Assembly: GCA_934230685.1 (NCBI GenBank)
Contig: CAKQFF010000013.1
Location: forward strand, 1-23,145
DNA length: 23,145 nt
Direction: 5' to 3'
Source of the DNA: an uncultured Prevotella sp.
Lineage (GTDB): Bacteria; Bacteroidota; Bacteroidia; Bacteroidales; Bacteroidaceae
Positions 7,556 to 15,382 of this stretch are shown one piece after another. The notes under the pieces were generated by a model. The model worked only from the letters and a program-made list of their open reading frames with translations. It was not told where the DNA came from and did not search any database. How positions within the stretch are numbered: the first letter of the stretch is position 1; the number at the start of each line of letters is the position of its first letter. The translations under genes and the position numbers were made by a program.

Positions 7556-7601
7556 AAAAAAAGGCTTGGAAATATCAGTTCACCCGATATATCCAAGCCT
7601 T
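7556..7601 (-). terminator. Rho-independent terminator after ribH
   Basis: AAGGCTTGGAAATATC (7561-7576) pairs with GATATATCCAAGCCTT (7586-7601) with one mismatch, around a 9-base loop. Seven As at 7556-7562 become a T-run immediately after the stem on the minus strand. This is the expected signal for the end of the TPR-ribH transcript, 18 bases past the ribH stop. Confidence 0.85.
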
Positions 7602-7618
7602 ATTAATATTTATTGTTA

Positions 7619-8095
7619 TTAGAACTTCGCCATTTTTATAGCGTCAATGGCACACTCGTCGCCCTTGTTGCCATACTTGCCACCGCAACGGTCGAGAGCC
7701 TGCTGCTTGTCGTTTGTTGTGAGCAAGCCATAGATGATAGGTATCTCGCTTGTGGTGTTAAGGCGGGCGATGCCATAGGTCACACCCTGACAGATATAGT
7801 CGAAGTGAGGAGTCTCGCCACGAATCACGCTACCAAGGATGATCACAGCGTCATAACCGCCATGGAGCACCATCTGATGAGCGCCATATACAAGCTCAAA
7901 GCTTCCCGGCACGGTTTTCACATGGATATTCTCGGGCAAAGCGCCATGCTTCTCAAGAGTCTTCACGGCTCCGTCGAGCAGCGCACCGGTGATTTCCTGG
8001 TTCCACTCTGCCACAACAATGCCGAAGCACATGTTGCTTGCATCAGGAATTGACGAAAAATCGTATTCAGAGAGGTTGTGTTGTGCTGTTGCCAT
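7619..8095 (-). CDS. ribH: 6,7-dimethyl-8-ribityllumazine synthase
   Basis: The 158-residue protein shows the lumazine synthase motifs: [12 protein letters not shown] (substrate-binding N-terminal strand), [11 protein letters not shown] (62-72), [14 protein letters not shown] with the catalytic-site His97, and [18 protein letters not shown] near the C-terminus, followed by a [10 protein letters not shown] segment. The enzyme condenses 5-amino-6-ribitylamino-uracil with 3,4-dihydroxybutanone phosphate in riboflavin synthesis and normally assembles into pentamers or 60-mers. It starts 9 bases after the stop of the TPR gene, so the two are probably co-transcribed. No other rib gene and no FMN riboswitch is visible here. 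Confidence 0.97.
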   Translation of the reverse strand: MATAQHNLSEYDFSSIPDASNMCFGIVVAEWNQEITGALLDGAVKTLEKHGALPENIHVKTVPGSFELVYGAHQMVLHGGYDAVIILGSVIRGETPHFDYICQGVTYGIARLNTTSEIPIIYGLLTTNDKQQALDRCGGKYGNKGDECAIDAIKMAKF

Positions 8096-8104
8096 AGTGC
8101 CTTA

Positions 8105-8809
8105 TTACTTTTCTGCTACACGTTCGATGTACTTGTCAATCTCAGAAGACTGAACCACCTGGGCGTTCACATACTTCTTCTTAACGTCCTGATAGATCTT
8201 CAGAGCCTCGTCGTTCTTCTTCTGGCTCTCAAGGAGCTGACCTGCCTGAATGAGGAATGTAGGAGAGAGACTGTTGTTTGCTCCGTCCTCTGCCTTGCTG
8301 TCGGCCATGTCGGCAGCCTTCTTCAAGGTGCTGATAGCCTTGTCCACATTGCCTGTGTTGGCGTAAGCGTTGCCGAGGGCAGCCACAGCCGACGGGCTGA
8401 TCATAGCGTCGCTCTTGGTAGAGAACTTCTCAAGATAAGCCACAGCATCGGTCCACTTGCCAAGATTGGCGTAGCAGAGACCTGCATAAAGGTCGGCAAG
8501 GTTGGCAGCGTCTGTGCCACTATAGTCGCTTGCTATCTTCACGAATCCGGCATAGCCAGCGCCGTCGCCGTTGAGAGCCTTGTCAAACTGCTCCTGATTG
8601 AAATACTGCTGTCCCTTGGCAAGAGCTGTGCTTGCCTTGTCCTCGCGCGGAGCCTGAACATAAGCCTTGTAGACGAGCAGACCGGCGATAACAACTACCA
8701 CTGCCACAACGGCAATGAGTATCTGCTTCTTAAACTTGATGAAGAATGCCTCTGTGGTGCTGGAGCTTTCAACATGGGAATTAGCTCCAAAGTCAATTTT
8801 GTTTGTCAT
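8105..8809 (-). CDS. Membrane-anchored tetratricopeptide-repeat protein (YfgM-like)
   Basis: The 234-residue product has a cytoplasmic N-terminus (1-28), one membrane helix (about 29-46, ILIAVVAVVVVIAGLLVY) and an external helical-repeat domain. TPR-like units can be seen around ADLYAGLCYANLGKWTDAVAYLEKF and AVAALGNAYANTGNVDKAISTLKKA, with another near LIQAGQLLESQKKNDEALKIYQ. The layout resembles YfgM, an inner-membrane TPR protein linked to chaperone networks, but the specific function here is unknown. In Bacteroidales a TPR protein is often found between recF and ribH, as here. It is the first gene of a two-gene unit with ribH and is divergent from recF. Confidence 0.85.
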   Translation of the reverse strand: MTNKIDFGANSHVESSSTTEAFFIKFKKQILIAVVAVVVVIAGLLVYKAYVQAPREDKASTALAKGQQYFNQEQFDKALNGDGAGYAGFVKIASDYSGTDAANLADLYAGLCYANLGKWTDAVAYLEKFSTKSDAMISPSAVAALGNAYANTGNVDKAISTLKKAADMADSKAEDGANNSLSPTFLIQAGQLLESQKKNDEALKIYQDVKKKYVNAQVVQSSEIDKYIERVAEK

Positions 8810-8855
8810 TTATTTGTTTTGTTTTTAATTTCAGATATATACACAAAATGTGTGG

Positions 8856-8863
8856 CAAAATTA
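8856..8863 (-). promoter_or_regulatory. -7 box for the TPR-ribH operon
   Basis: On the minus strand this reads TAATTTTG, an exact TAnnTTTG match, 47 bases before the start at 8809. No clear -33 TTG is seen at the usual distance. It faces the recF promoter in a divergent intergenic region of 186 bases. Confidence 0.5.
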
Positions 8864-8927
8864 CTCAATTTATCTCACATACTGAAATTTATACTACCTT
8901 TTTTTCTTTTTTCAATAATAAATGGGG

Positions 8928-8935
8928 TAACTTTG
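8928..8935 (+). promoter_or_regulatory. -7 box of the recF operon
   Basis: TAACTTTG matches TAnnTTTG and lies 61 bases before the chosen recF ATG at 8996. Upstream (8900-8913) is a T-rich tract rather than a clear TTTG -33 element. Confidence 0.55.
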
Positions 8936-8995
8936 CAAATGCTTGGCTCAATGCCAGCCAACCCACTTTGCATTACACATAGATTATTTCTACAG

Positions 8996-10105
8996 ATGAT
9001 ACTGAAAAAAATATCCATACTCAACTTCAAGAACATACGCGAAGCCTCGCTTGAGCTGTCGCCCAACCTCAACTGTTTTCTCGGACACAACGGCGAGGGC
9101 AAGACCAATCTGCTCGACGCCGTCTACTATCTGTCGTTCTGCAGAAGCGCGTTCAACCCTATCGACTCGCAGATTATCACCCACGATCAGGACTTCTTTG
9201 TCATCGACGGCATTTATGAGAATGAGGACCATGACCCTGTCTCGATTTATTGCGGAATGAAGCGCGGCACAAAGAAGCATTTCAAGCGCGACAAAAAGGA
9301 ATACAAGCGACTCTCGCAGCATATCGGCTTGATTCCTCTCATCTTCGTGTCGCCTGCCGACCAGACTCTCATTGCCGGTGGCAGCGAGGAGCGACGCCGA
9401 CTGATGGACGTGGTTATCTCGCAGTACGACAATGGCTATATCGAGGCACTGAACAGCTACAACAAGGCTCTGCAGCAGCGCAATGCCTTGCTTAAGATGG
9501 ACGACGAGCCCGACTCTGCACTTCTCGACATCTGGGAGCAGGAGATGGCGCGCCATGGCGAGCGCATCTTTCAGGCACGGCAGGAATTTGTGGAGCGACT
9601 GATTCCAGTGTTCCAGAACATCTATCACCATGTGTCCGACGGACATGAGGAGGTTTCATTAAAATATGTGTCGCATGCCCAGCGCGGAGCCTTGCTCGAC
9701 GTTATCCAGCGCGACCGATTCAAGGACAGAGCTGTGGGATATTCCTTGCACGGTGTCCACCGCGACGACTTGGAGATGATGCTTGGCGGCTACCAGATGA
9801 AGCGCGAGGGTTCGCAGGGACAGAACAAGACTTTTGTGCTTGCCCTTAAGCTCGCACAGTTTGACTTCCTGCGCCGCACAGCCTCACAAACCACTCCCCT
9901 ACTCCTGCTCGACGATATATTCGACAAACTCGACGCTCATCGTGTGGAGCAGATTGTGAAACTTGTGTCGGGCGACGGATTCGGACAGATATTCATCACC
10001 GACACCAACCGCGACCATCTCGACCAAATTCTTCGAAATGTGAGCTACGACTATAAACTGTTTGATGTGGAGGGAGGAGAAATAAAATGTTCAGACGTGA
10101 AGTGA
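8996..10105 (+). CDS. recF: RecF, DNA replication/repair ATPase
   Basis: From ATG 8996 the product is 369 residues, the usual RecF length. It opens MILKKISILNFKNIREASLEL, has the Walker A motif GHNGEGKTN at 30-38 (Lys36, Thr37), a signature-type segment near HGVHRDDLEMMLGG and GSQGQNKTFVLALKLAQ, and Walker B LLLLDDIFDKLDAHR. RecF binds DNA at gaps and helps load RecA through RecO and RecR. The frame is open far upstream (to 8078), but that stretch overlaps ribH and the TPR gene on the other strand and precedes the promoter, so it is not coding. The last 19 bases overlap the next gene. Confidence 0.95.
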   Translation: MILKKISILNFKNIREASLELSPNLNCFLGHNGEGKTNLLDAVYYLSFCRSAFNPIDSQIITHDQDFFVIDGIYENEDHDPVSIYCGMKRGTKKHFKRDKKEYKRLSQHIGLIPLIFVSPADQTLIAGGSEERRRLMDVVISQYDNGYIEALNSYNKALQQRNALLKMDDEPDSALLDIWEQEMARHGERIFQARQEFVERLIPVFQNIYHHVSDGHEEVSLKYVSHAQRGALLDVIQRDRFKDRAVGYSLHGVHRDDLEMMLGGYQMKREGSQGQNKTFVLALKLAQFDFLRRTASQTTPLLLLDDIFDKLDAHRVEQIVKLVSGDGFGQIFITDTNRDHLDQILRNVSYDYKLFDVEGGEIKCSDVK

Positions 10106-10377
10106 AATCCATCAGCGACCTGCTGAATATGTATCTGCGCCGCGAGGGACTGGAGACTCCCTTGCTTCAGAAGCGCGCCATTGCCGCATGGGACACTCTC
10201 ATGGGACCGACTATCGTGCGCTACACCGGCGACAAATACATCAAGAACCAAACGATGTTTGTGAAAATAACAAATCCTGCCCTTCGCCAAGACCTGTCGA
10301 TGATGCGCACCAAGATTGCGCAACGCATCAACCAGGCCGTGGGAAGCCAGGTGATTGTGGACATAAGGATATATTAG
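10087..10377 (+). CDS. DUF721 / DciA-like protein
   Basis: The 96-residue protein starts MFRREVKSISDLLNMYLRREG and contains AAWDTLMGPTIVRYTGDKYIKNQTMFVKITNPALRQDL, the KH-like core pattern of DUF721. A close C-terminal helix pair and VIVDIRIY follow. DciA, a member of this family, is the ancestral loader or operator of the replicative helicase DnaB in bacteria lacking DnaC; most Bacteroidetes lack DnaC. This protein is short and essentially the core domain only. Its ATG lies 19 bases inside the end of recF, so translation is probably coupled. It faces the cyclo-ligase gene with only 24 bases between the stops. Confidence 0.83.
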   Translation: MFRREVKSISDLLNMYLRREGLETPLLQKRAIAAWDTLMGPTIVRYTGDKYIKNQTMFVKITNPALRQDLSMMRTKIAQRINQAVGSQVIVDIRIY

Positions 10378-10401
10378 CGCGTCAAGGCTATCGGGGCCCG
10401 T

Positions 10402-10935
10402 TCAGCCTATCACCTCGTCCATCCTTATGTCGTGCTCGTCGGTGGGAATGCTCTCCACCTTTTGGAACGGGAAACAGATACCTATCTTATAAGCCTGGGG
10501 GATAAGCGGAAGAAAGCGGTCGTAATAGCCTTTGCCGCGCCCAATACGGTTGCCCTCCTGGTCGAAAGCCACGCCGGGAACAACGGCAAGGTCGATATCG
10601 GCATAGTCGTCGTACACCTCGCCTTTGGGCTCCATAATATTGTAAGCCCCAATGGCAAGATCCGACGGACCAGTATAGCGTCGCAATTCCATCGTTCCCT
10701 CTCCCGTAACACGTGGCAGCAGAATCGTCTTGCGGCTCATAAGCAGCGAGTCTACAAGAGTGTGCGTGTCCACCTCGTCGGGCAGAGAATAGTAAAGCAT
10801 AACGGTTTTAGCGTCTTTCAGTCGGCCATGCGACAAAAGACGCTGAACAACCGCAAACGACATTTCATGCAATTCCTGCCGTGTGAACTGTCGTTTGCGG
10901 TTTTTTATTTCTTTGCGGAGTGTTGACTTTTCCAA
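10402..10935 (-). CDS. 5-formyltetrahydrofolate cyclo-ligase (MTHFS)
   Basis: The 177-residue protein has the family pattern: an N-terminal LRKEIKNRKRQFTRQEL basic helix, VMLYYSLPDEVDTHTLV (substrate-side loop), and the C-terminal VVPGVAFDQEGNRIGRGKGYYDRFLP, with the GRGKGYYDRFL nucleotide/folate-binding signature. It converts 5-formyl-THF to 5,10-methenyl-THF with ATP. The start is TTG at 10935. The same frame upstream meets the stop of the S41 peptidase gene at 10960-10962 with no ATG or GTG in between, and the next Met (residue 25) would delete the conserved basic helix. It is the last gene of the M3-comEB-S41 run. Confidence 0.92.
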   Translation of the reverse strand: MEKSTLRKEIKNRKRQFTRQELHEMSFAVVQRLLSHGRLKDAKTVMLYYSLPDEVDTHTLVDSLLMSRKTILLPRVTGEGTMELRRYTGPSDLAIGAYNIMEPKGEVYDDYADIDLAVVPGVAFDQEGNRIGRGKGYYDRFLPLIPQAYKIGICFPFQKVESIPTDEHDIRMDEVIG

Positions 10936-10959
10936 GATTATATATTGATTTAATCCTTG

Positions 10960-12612
10960 TTACTTCTTCTTTTTCCCCTTTGCTCCCACCACCGGTTTCT
11001 TCGGGAAAGCCGCATTGTTCTTAAACACCTGCAAAGCAGCCCTAACCGTGGGATCATCCTGATTGATATATTCCGTCCAGGCCTGCTCGTCGAGCATGTT
11101 GTATATGATGCGCGAGTTGATATAGCGGTCAAGCAGCTTGTGCGACTTGCGTATCATCAGGTTGCGGCGTTTCAGACCGTTCTTGTCGGCAAAAGCAGCA
11201 AACTGCTCCACCAAGCCCTGGCCTGCAAGATAATGCGACAGCTCCATCATGTCCTTGTAGGTGCTGAGCTTCGGACGGTTGTTGTCGGTGTAGTTGAAGG
11301 CATACTGAAGGATGAGTCCCGACATGGCTGCCTGCTTGTAGTAGGAAGTCATTCCGAGCGTGTCCTCAGCCACAAAGATGTCGGGCGTAATGCCTCCGCC
11401 ACCATATATCACTCGTCCGATGCCTGTGTGATAAGCCGGACCCGTGTGCTTGATACTGTCCTGCGAGAAGAACTCTCCATGCTGGTAGCGTGTGAGAAGG
11501 TCGTTCTCGTAGTCCTGGTTATCGCCTGGCACAAACGGCTTCTGTATGCAACGTCCCGAAGGAGTGTAGTAGCGGGCAATGGTGAGACGTATCATCGAGC
11601 CATCGGGGAAGCCCAACTGCTGCTGCACAAGTCCCTTGCCAAACGAGCGGCGGCCTATGATAGTGGCACGGTCGTTGTCCTGCATGGCACCGGCAAATAT
11701 CTCGGATGCCGATGCCGAAGCCTCGTTGATAAGCACCACAAGCGGAATCTTCTGATATGAGCCATGGCCGTCGGACGTGAAGTCCTTGCGTGGCGACTTG
11801 CGTCCCTCCATATACACGATGAGCTTGTTCTTAGGCAGGAACTCGTTGGCCATCTGCACGGCAGGGTCCATATAACCTCCTGTGTTGTCGCGCAGGTCGA
11901 TCACGAGGTTGGAGAATCCCTCCTGCGACAACTGAGCCAGAGAGATGAGCAACTCGGGATACGTGGTCTCGCCAAAACTCTTAATCTTGATGTAGCCCGT
12001 GTTGTCGTCGAGCATGTATGTGGCAGCAATGCTCTTCTGCGGAATGTCGCCGCGAGTCACGGTGAAGTACTTCACAGCCTTCTGTCCGTAGCGCACCACT
12101 CCTATCTTCACCTTAGTGTCCTTAGGACCTTTCAGTCGGGTCATTGCCTCGTCCTGAGTGACTATCTTGCCCACAAAGGGCTTGCCGTCTACGCTCACAA
12201 TCTTGTCGCCGGCAAGCAATCCCGCACGCTGTGCCGGACCGTTCTTCACAACGTTCTGCACGTGTATGGTGTCCTTGCGTATAGTGAACTCTATGCCCAC
12301 TCCCGAGAACGAGCCTTTCAGCTTGTCGGTCTCCGACTGCGCGTCCTTTGCACTAATATATGCCGAATGCGGGTCGAGGTCGGACAATATCTGCGGTATT
12401 GCCATGTCTACAAGCGAGTCGATGTTCACCTTGTCAACATACTGGTCGTCGATGATGTGCAGCAGGTTGGACAGGCGGTTGGAGCCTGAATTGATAATGT
12501 TGAGTCGGTTGCCCGAGAAATGATTTGCGTAGAATGTGCCGATGAGTATGCCTATGACCACGCATAGAGCCATAAGCAACGGCATAAACCTGTTAGTCTT
12601 ATTCCCTTTCAT
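10960..12612 (-). CDS. S41 family C-terminal processing peptidase (CtpA/Prc type) with PDZ domain
   Basis: The 550-residue protein has an N-terminal membrane anchor (about 9-28), a PDZ domain (about 98-170, with GSFSGVGIEF and VVKNGPAQRAGLLAGDKIVSVDG), then the S41 protease core: GYIKIKSFGETTYPE, VIDLRDNTGGYMD, NEASASASEIFAGAMQDNDRA and GRRSFGKGLVQQ. By alignment with E. coli Prc spacing, Ser301 and Lys326 are the catalytic dyad, 25 residues apart. Such proteases act in the periplasm on C-terminal tails of envelope proteins. The last 160 residues are family-variable and end in a Lys-rich tail GAKGKKKK. The ATG overlaps the end of the dCMP deaminase gene by 14 bases. Confidence 0.95.
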   Translation of the reverse strand: MKGNKTNRFMPLLMALCVVIGILIGTFYANHFSGNRLNIINSGSNRLSNLLHIIDDQYVDKVNIDSLVDMAIPQILSDLDPHSAYISAKDAQSETDKLKGSFSGVGIEFTIRKDTIHVQNVVKNGPAQRAGLLAGDKIVSVDGKPFVGKIVTQDEAMTRLKGPKDTKVKIGVVRYGQKAVKYFTVTRGDIPQKSIAATYMLDDNTGYIKIKSFGETTYPELLISLAQLSQEGFSNLVIDLRDNTGGYMDPAVQMANEFLPKNKLIVYMEGRKSPRKDFTSDGHGSYQKIPLVVLINEASASASEIFAGAMQDNDRATIIGRRSFGKGLVQQQLGFPDGSMIRLTIARYYTPSGRCIQKPFVPGDNQDYENDLLTRYQHGEFFSQDSIKHTGPAYHTGIGRVIYGGGGITPDIFVAEDTLGMTSYYKQAAMSGLILQYAFNYTDNNRPKLSTYKDMMELSHYLAGQGLVEQFAAFADKNGLKRRNLMIRKSHKLLDRYINSRIIYNMLDEQAWTEYINQDDPTVRAALQVFKNNAAFPKKPVVGAKGKKKK

Positions 12613-13051
12613 AATCGTCTGGGTTTAGATATTTTACTTCTATATTGGCGCGTTCAAGTAGGTCGATGCCGTCGGTCAGGCGGTATTTCTCGGCATAAAT
12701 CACGCGCTTGATGCCCGACTGGATGATAAGCTTGGCGCATTCGATGCAGGGCGACGCCGTGACATACAGAGTGGCGCCGTCGCTGTTGTTGGAACTGCGT
12801 GCGAGCTTGGTTATGGCGTTGGCCTCAGCATGGAGCACGTATGGATGGGTGACATTGTTCTCATCCTCACACACGTTCTCAAATCCGCTCGGCGTGCCGT
12901 TGTAGCCGTCGCTTATTATCATCTTGTCCTTCACCACCAAGGCACCTACCTTGCGGCGTTGGCAGTAGCTGTTCTCTGCCCATATACGAGCCATGCGCAG
13001 ATAGCGCAGGTCGAGATGGAGCTGCTTCTGTTCCTTGTCGTTATTGCTCAT
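12599..13051 (-). CDS. Deoxycytidylate (dCMP) deaminase, ComEB-like
   Basis: The 150-residue protein has the cytidine-deaminase zinc site: His74 and catalytic Glu76 in HAEANAI, and Cys102 and Cys105 in PCIECAKLI. An N-terminal segment ENSYCQRRKVGALVVKDKMIISDGYNGTPSGFENVCED matches the dCMP deaminase group (ComE operon protein 2 type) rather than tRNA or guanine deaminases. It converts dCMP to dUMP, feeding thymidylate synthesis. Length is typical. It lies 38 bases after the M3 peptidase gene and overlaps the S41 peptidase gene, supporting one operon. The link to folate metabolism through the downstream MTHFS gene is suggestive but not proven. Confidence 0.94.
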   Translation of the reverse strand: MSNNDKEQKQLHLDLRYLRMARIWAENSYCQRRKVGALVVKDKMIISDGYNGTPSGFENVCEDENNVTHPYVLHAEANAITKLARSSNNSDGATLYVTASPCIECAKLIIQSGIKRVIYAEKYRLTDGIDLLERANIEVKYLNPDDYERE

Positions 13052-13089
13052 AATTCAACCATTTTGTAGGTTTGAATATTCTGTTCTTT

Positions 13090-15168
13090 CTATCTCTTTA
13101 TTCCTGTTCGCTCCAACAGGGCGTCGATGGTCGGCTCCTGTCCGCGGAAACGCTTATAAAGGGTCATTGGATGTTCGGTACCACCCTTCGAGAGGATATT
13201 GTCGCGGAAGCTCTGTGCCGTCTTCTGGTCGAAGATGCCGTTCTTCTTGAACACGCTGAAGGCATCGGCGTCCAACACCTCAGCCCACTTGTAGCTGTAG
13301 TAGCCGGCAGCATATCCTCCCGCCATGATGTGCGAGAACTGTGTGGTCATGCAGGTGTCGGGCAACTGCTTGGTCACCATCGCCTTCTCCCAGGCTTGCT
13401 TCTCAAACGGGATGATGTCGTCCTTGAACTCCTCCTTCTTGGTGTAGTAGGCCATGTCGAGCAGTCCGAAGCTCACCTGTCGCAGACATGCGTAGGCTGC
13501 CATGAAGTTGCGGCTGCGCACAATGCGCTCTATAAGCTCGTCGGGCATTGGCTCTCCAGTCTGATAATGGAAGGCGAAGGTGCGCAGGAACTCTTTCTCC
13601 ACCGAATAGTTCTCCATAAACTGCGAGGGCAACTCCACGAAGTCCCACCACACATTGGTGCCGCTAAGACTCTCGAAACGTGTGTTGGCAAACATTCCAT
13701 GGAGCGAGTGGCCGAACTCATGCAGGAATGTCTCCACCTCGCCAAGCGTGAGCAAGGCGGGCTTCTCGGCTGTTGGCTTGGTGAGATTCATCACCACACT
13801 AACATGAGGACGCACGTTCACACCCTTGCGGTCGATCCATTGTCCCTGAAACTCCGTCATCCATGCTCCTCCCTGCTTGCCCTTGCGCGGATGGAAGTCG
13901 GCATAGAACACGGCAAGATAAGAGCCGTCCTTGTCGAACACCTCGTAGGCTTTGACGTCGGGATGGTAAACCTGAATGTCCTTCGACTCCTTGAACGTAA
14001 TGCCATACAGCTTGTTGGCCAAGCCGAACACTCCGTCTATCACCTTCGACAACTCGAAATATGGGCGCAGCATCTCGGCGTCGAGATTATACTCGCGCAT
14101 CTGCAACTTATGTGAATAATAGCCAAAGTCCCACGGCTCCACCTCAAAGTCGTCGCCCTCTATCTGCTTTGCCTCGCGCTCTATTGCCTTCACCTCCTCA
14201 ATGGCTGTGGGCTTATAAGCGTCGATAAGGTCGTTGAGCAGTTTGTATACGTTGTCGGCATTCGACGCCATGCGATGTACGAGCACATAGTCGGCATAAG
14301 TGTCATAGCCAAGTAGCTGGGCTATCTCGCGGCGCAGGTTCACCAGTCGCTTGCAAATATCGAGGTTGTTCTCGGCATTGTCGTGGGTTCCCTCGGTGTT
14401 GCGTGCCATATAGAGCTGCTTGCGGAGTTCGCGCTGTGTGGAATAGGTCATGAATGGCGAATAGCTCGGATAGTCGAGTGTGAAGAGCCATCCCTGCTTG
14501 TCGGCCTCCTTAGCTGCAAGCGCGGCAGCCTCACGTGCTGTGTCGGGCAGTCCGTCGAGCTGAGCCTCGTCGGTGATATTAAGTGTGAATGCCTTGTTCT
14601 CCTTCAACAGGTTCTGCGAGAACTGCAACGAGAGCATGCTTGCCTCCTCGGTCAGCTTGCGCAGCTTCTCCTTGCCCTCCTCGTCGAGCAAGGCACCCGA
14701 GCGCACAAAACCATCGTAGGAGTTGTCGAGAAGCATCTGCTCCTCGGGTGTGAGCTCGCGATGATGCTCATATACATACTTCACCCGCTCAAACAGCTTG
14801 CGGTTAAGCTTCACGTCGTTGGCGTGCTTGGTGAGTATCGGACTCATCTTCTGTGCCAAGGCATCAAGCTCGTCGCATGTCTCGGCACTCATCATGCACG
14901 AGAACACGGTGGAGACACGCGAAAGAAGGTCGTAGTAGTTCTCGCCATTCTCATTGTCCACACGCACAATGGTATTCTCGAATGTAGGCTCTGCCGGGTC
15001 GTTCACGAGCTTCTCTATCTCCTCGTCGTCACGGCGGATTCCCTCAAGAAACGCCTCCTCATAGTCTTCTATACGGATGCGGCTGAAGGGTACTGTATCA
15101 TGTGGGGTGTTGTAAGGTTCAAAAAACGGATTTTTTCTCTCCGGAGCGTTTGTGTTATTTTCCAACAT
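13090..15168 (-). CDS. M3 family metallopeptidase (dipeptidyl carboxypeptidase / oligopeptidase A-like)
   Basis: From ATG 15168 the product is 692 residues, the usual size. The zinc motif HEFGHSLHG gives ligands His483 and His487 with catalytic Glu484, and Glu512 in DFVELPSQ is the third ligand, the M3 arrangement. N-terminal features are NPFFEPYNTPHDTVPFSRI and EDYEEAF, common in the Dcp branch. No signal peptide is visible, so a cytoplasmic role in degrading short peptides is likely. An in-frame TTG at 15213 would add 15 residues but overlaps the promoter -7 box, so it is rejected as start. It is the first gene of the leftward run to the cyclo-ligase. Confidence 0.95.
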   Translation of the reverse strand: MLENNTNAPERKNPFFEPYNTPHDTVPFSRIRIEDYEEAFLEGIRRDDEEIEKLVNDPAEPTFENTIVRVDNENGENYYDLLSRVSTVFSCMMSAETCDELDALAQKMSPILTKHANDVKLNRKLFERVKYVYEHHRELTPEEQMLLDNSYDGFVRSGALLDEEGKEKLRKLTEEASMLSLQFSQNLLKENKAFTLNITDEAQLDGLPDTAREAAALAAKEADKQGWLFTLDYPSYSPFMTYSTQRELRKQLYMARNTEGTHDNAENNLDICKRLVNLRREIAQLLGYDTYADYVLVHRMASNADNVYKLLNDLIDAYKPTAIEEVKAIEREAKQIEGDDFEVEPWDFGYYSHKLQMREYNLDAEMLRPYFELSKVIDGVFGLANKLYGITFKESKDIQVYHPDVKAYEVFDKDGSYLAVFYADFHPRKGKQGGAWMTEFQGQWIDRKGVNVRPHVSVVMNLTKPTAEKPALLTLGEVETFLHEFGHSLHGMFANTRFESLSGTNVWWDFVELPSQFMENYSVEKEFLRTFAFHYQTGEPMPDELIERIVRSRNFMAAYACLRQVSFGLLDMAYYTKKEEFKDDIIPFEKQAWEKAMVTKQLPDTCMTTQFSHIMAGGYAAGYYSYKWAEVLDADAFSVFKKNGIFDQKTAQSFRDNILSKGGTEHPMTLYKRFRGQEPTIDALLERTGIKR

Positions 15169-15200
15169 ACTAATTCTGAAAAAATGTGATATATCAGTTG

Positions 15201-15208
15201 CAAAATTA
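15201..15208 (-). promoter_or_regulatory. -7 box of the M3 peptidase operon
   Basis: On the minus strand this reads TAATTTTG, an exact TAnnTTTG match, 32 bases before the ATG at 15168. No good -33 element is seen. Its position fixes the start at 15168 rather than the upstream TTG. Confidence 0.55.
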
Positions 15209-15292
15209 CGCAAAATATCAGAAACGTGGATGATGCTGGTTTATTTTAACTTATATTATAAGGTGGGATTAAAGGCTCGTGCCGAGCATACG

Positions 15293-15327
15293 AAAAGAGC
15301 GGCACTTTCACCACGAAAGTACCGCTC
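15293..15327 (-). terminator. Terminator of the susCD operon
   Basis: GAGCGGCACTTTC (15297-15309) pairs with GAAAGTACCGCTC (15315-15327) with a single C/A position that becomes a G-U pair in minus-strand RNA, around a 5-base loop. On the minus strand the stem is followed by TTTT (15296-15293). It lies 56 bases after the lipoprotein stop. A smaller hairpin GCTCG-TGC-CGAGC follows at 15275-15287. Confidence 0.75.
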
Positions 15328-15382
15328 ACACTATTCTACCAATACTTATAAACTAAGTCGTATTAATATTAACATAAATATT

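Noticed and set aside
8078..8995. Long in-frame open stretch upstream of recF that would give a 675-residue protein
   Set aside because: It lies opposite ribH and the TPR gene, precedes the recF -7 box, and its translation resembles no domain; the RecF N-terminus begins exactly at ATG 8996.
10378..10401. GGCT...AGCC inverted repeat around CGGGGCCCG between the two convergent stops
   Set aside because: Arms of 4 bp and no T-run on either strand; not a convincing terminator.
11764..12489. Plus-strand open frames of 241 and 267 codons opposite the S41 peptidase gene
   Set aside because: They are antisense shadows of a gene with an intact PDZ and Ser-Lys protease core.
13072..14115. Plus-strand open frame of 347 codons opposite the M3 peptidase gene
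   Set aside because: It is a shadow of a clearly coding minus-strand gene with zinc-site motifs; its translation is low in recognisable structure and rich in Leu, Val and His, as expected for an antisense frame.
15169..15213. N-terminal extension of the M3 peptidase from TTG 15213
   Set aside because: The extension overlaps an exact TAnnTTTG promoter box; ATG 15168 gives the usual protein length.
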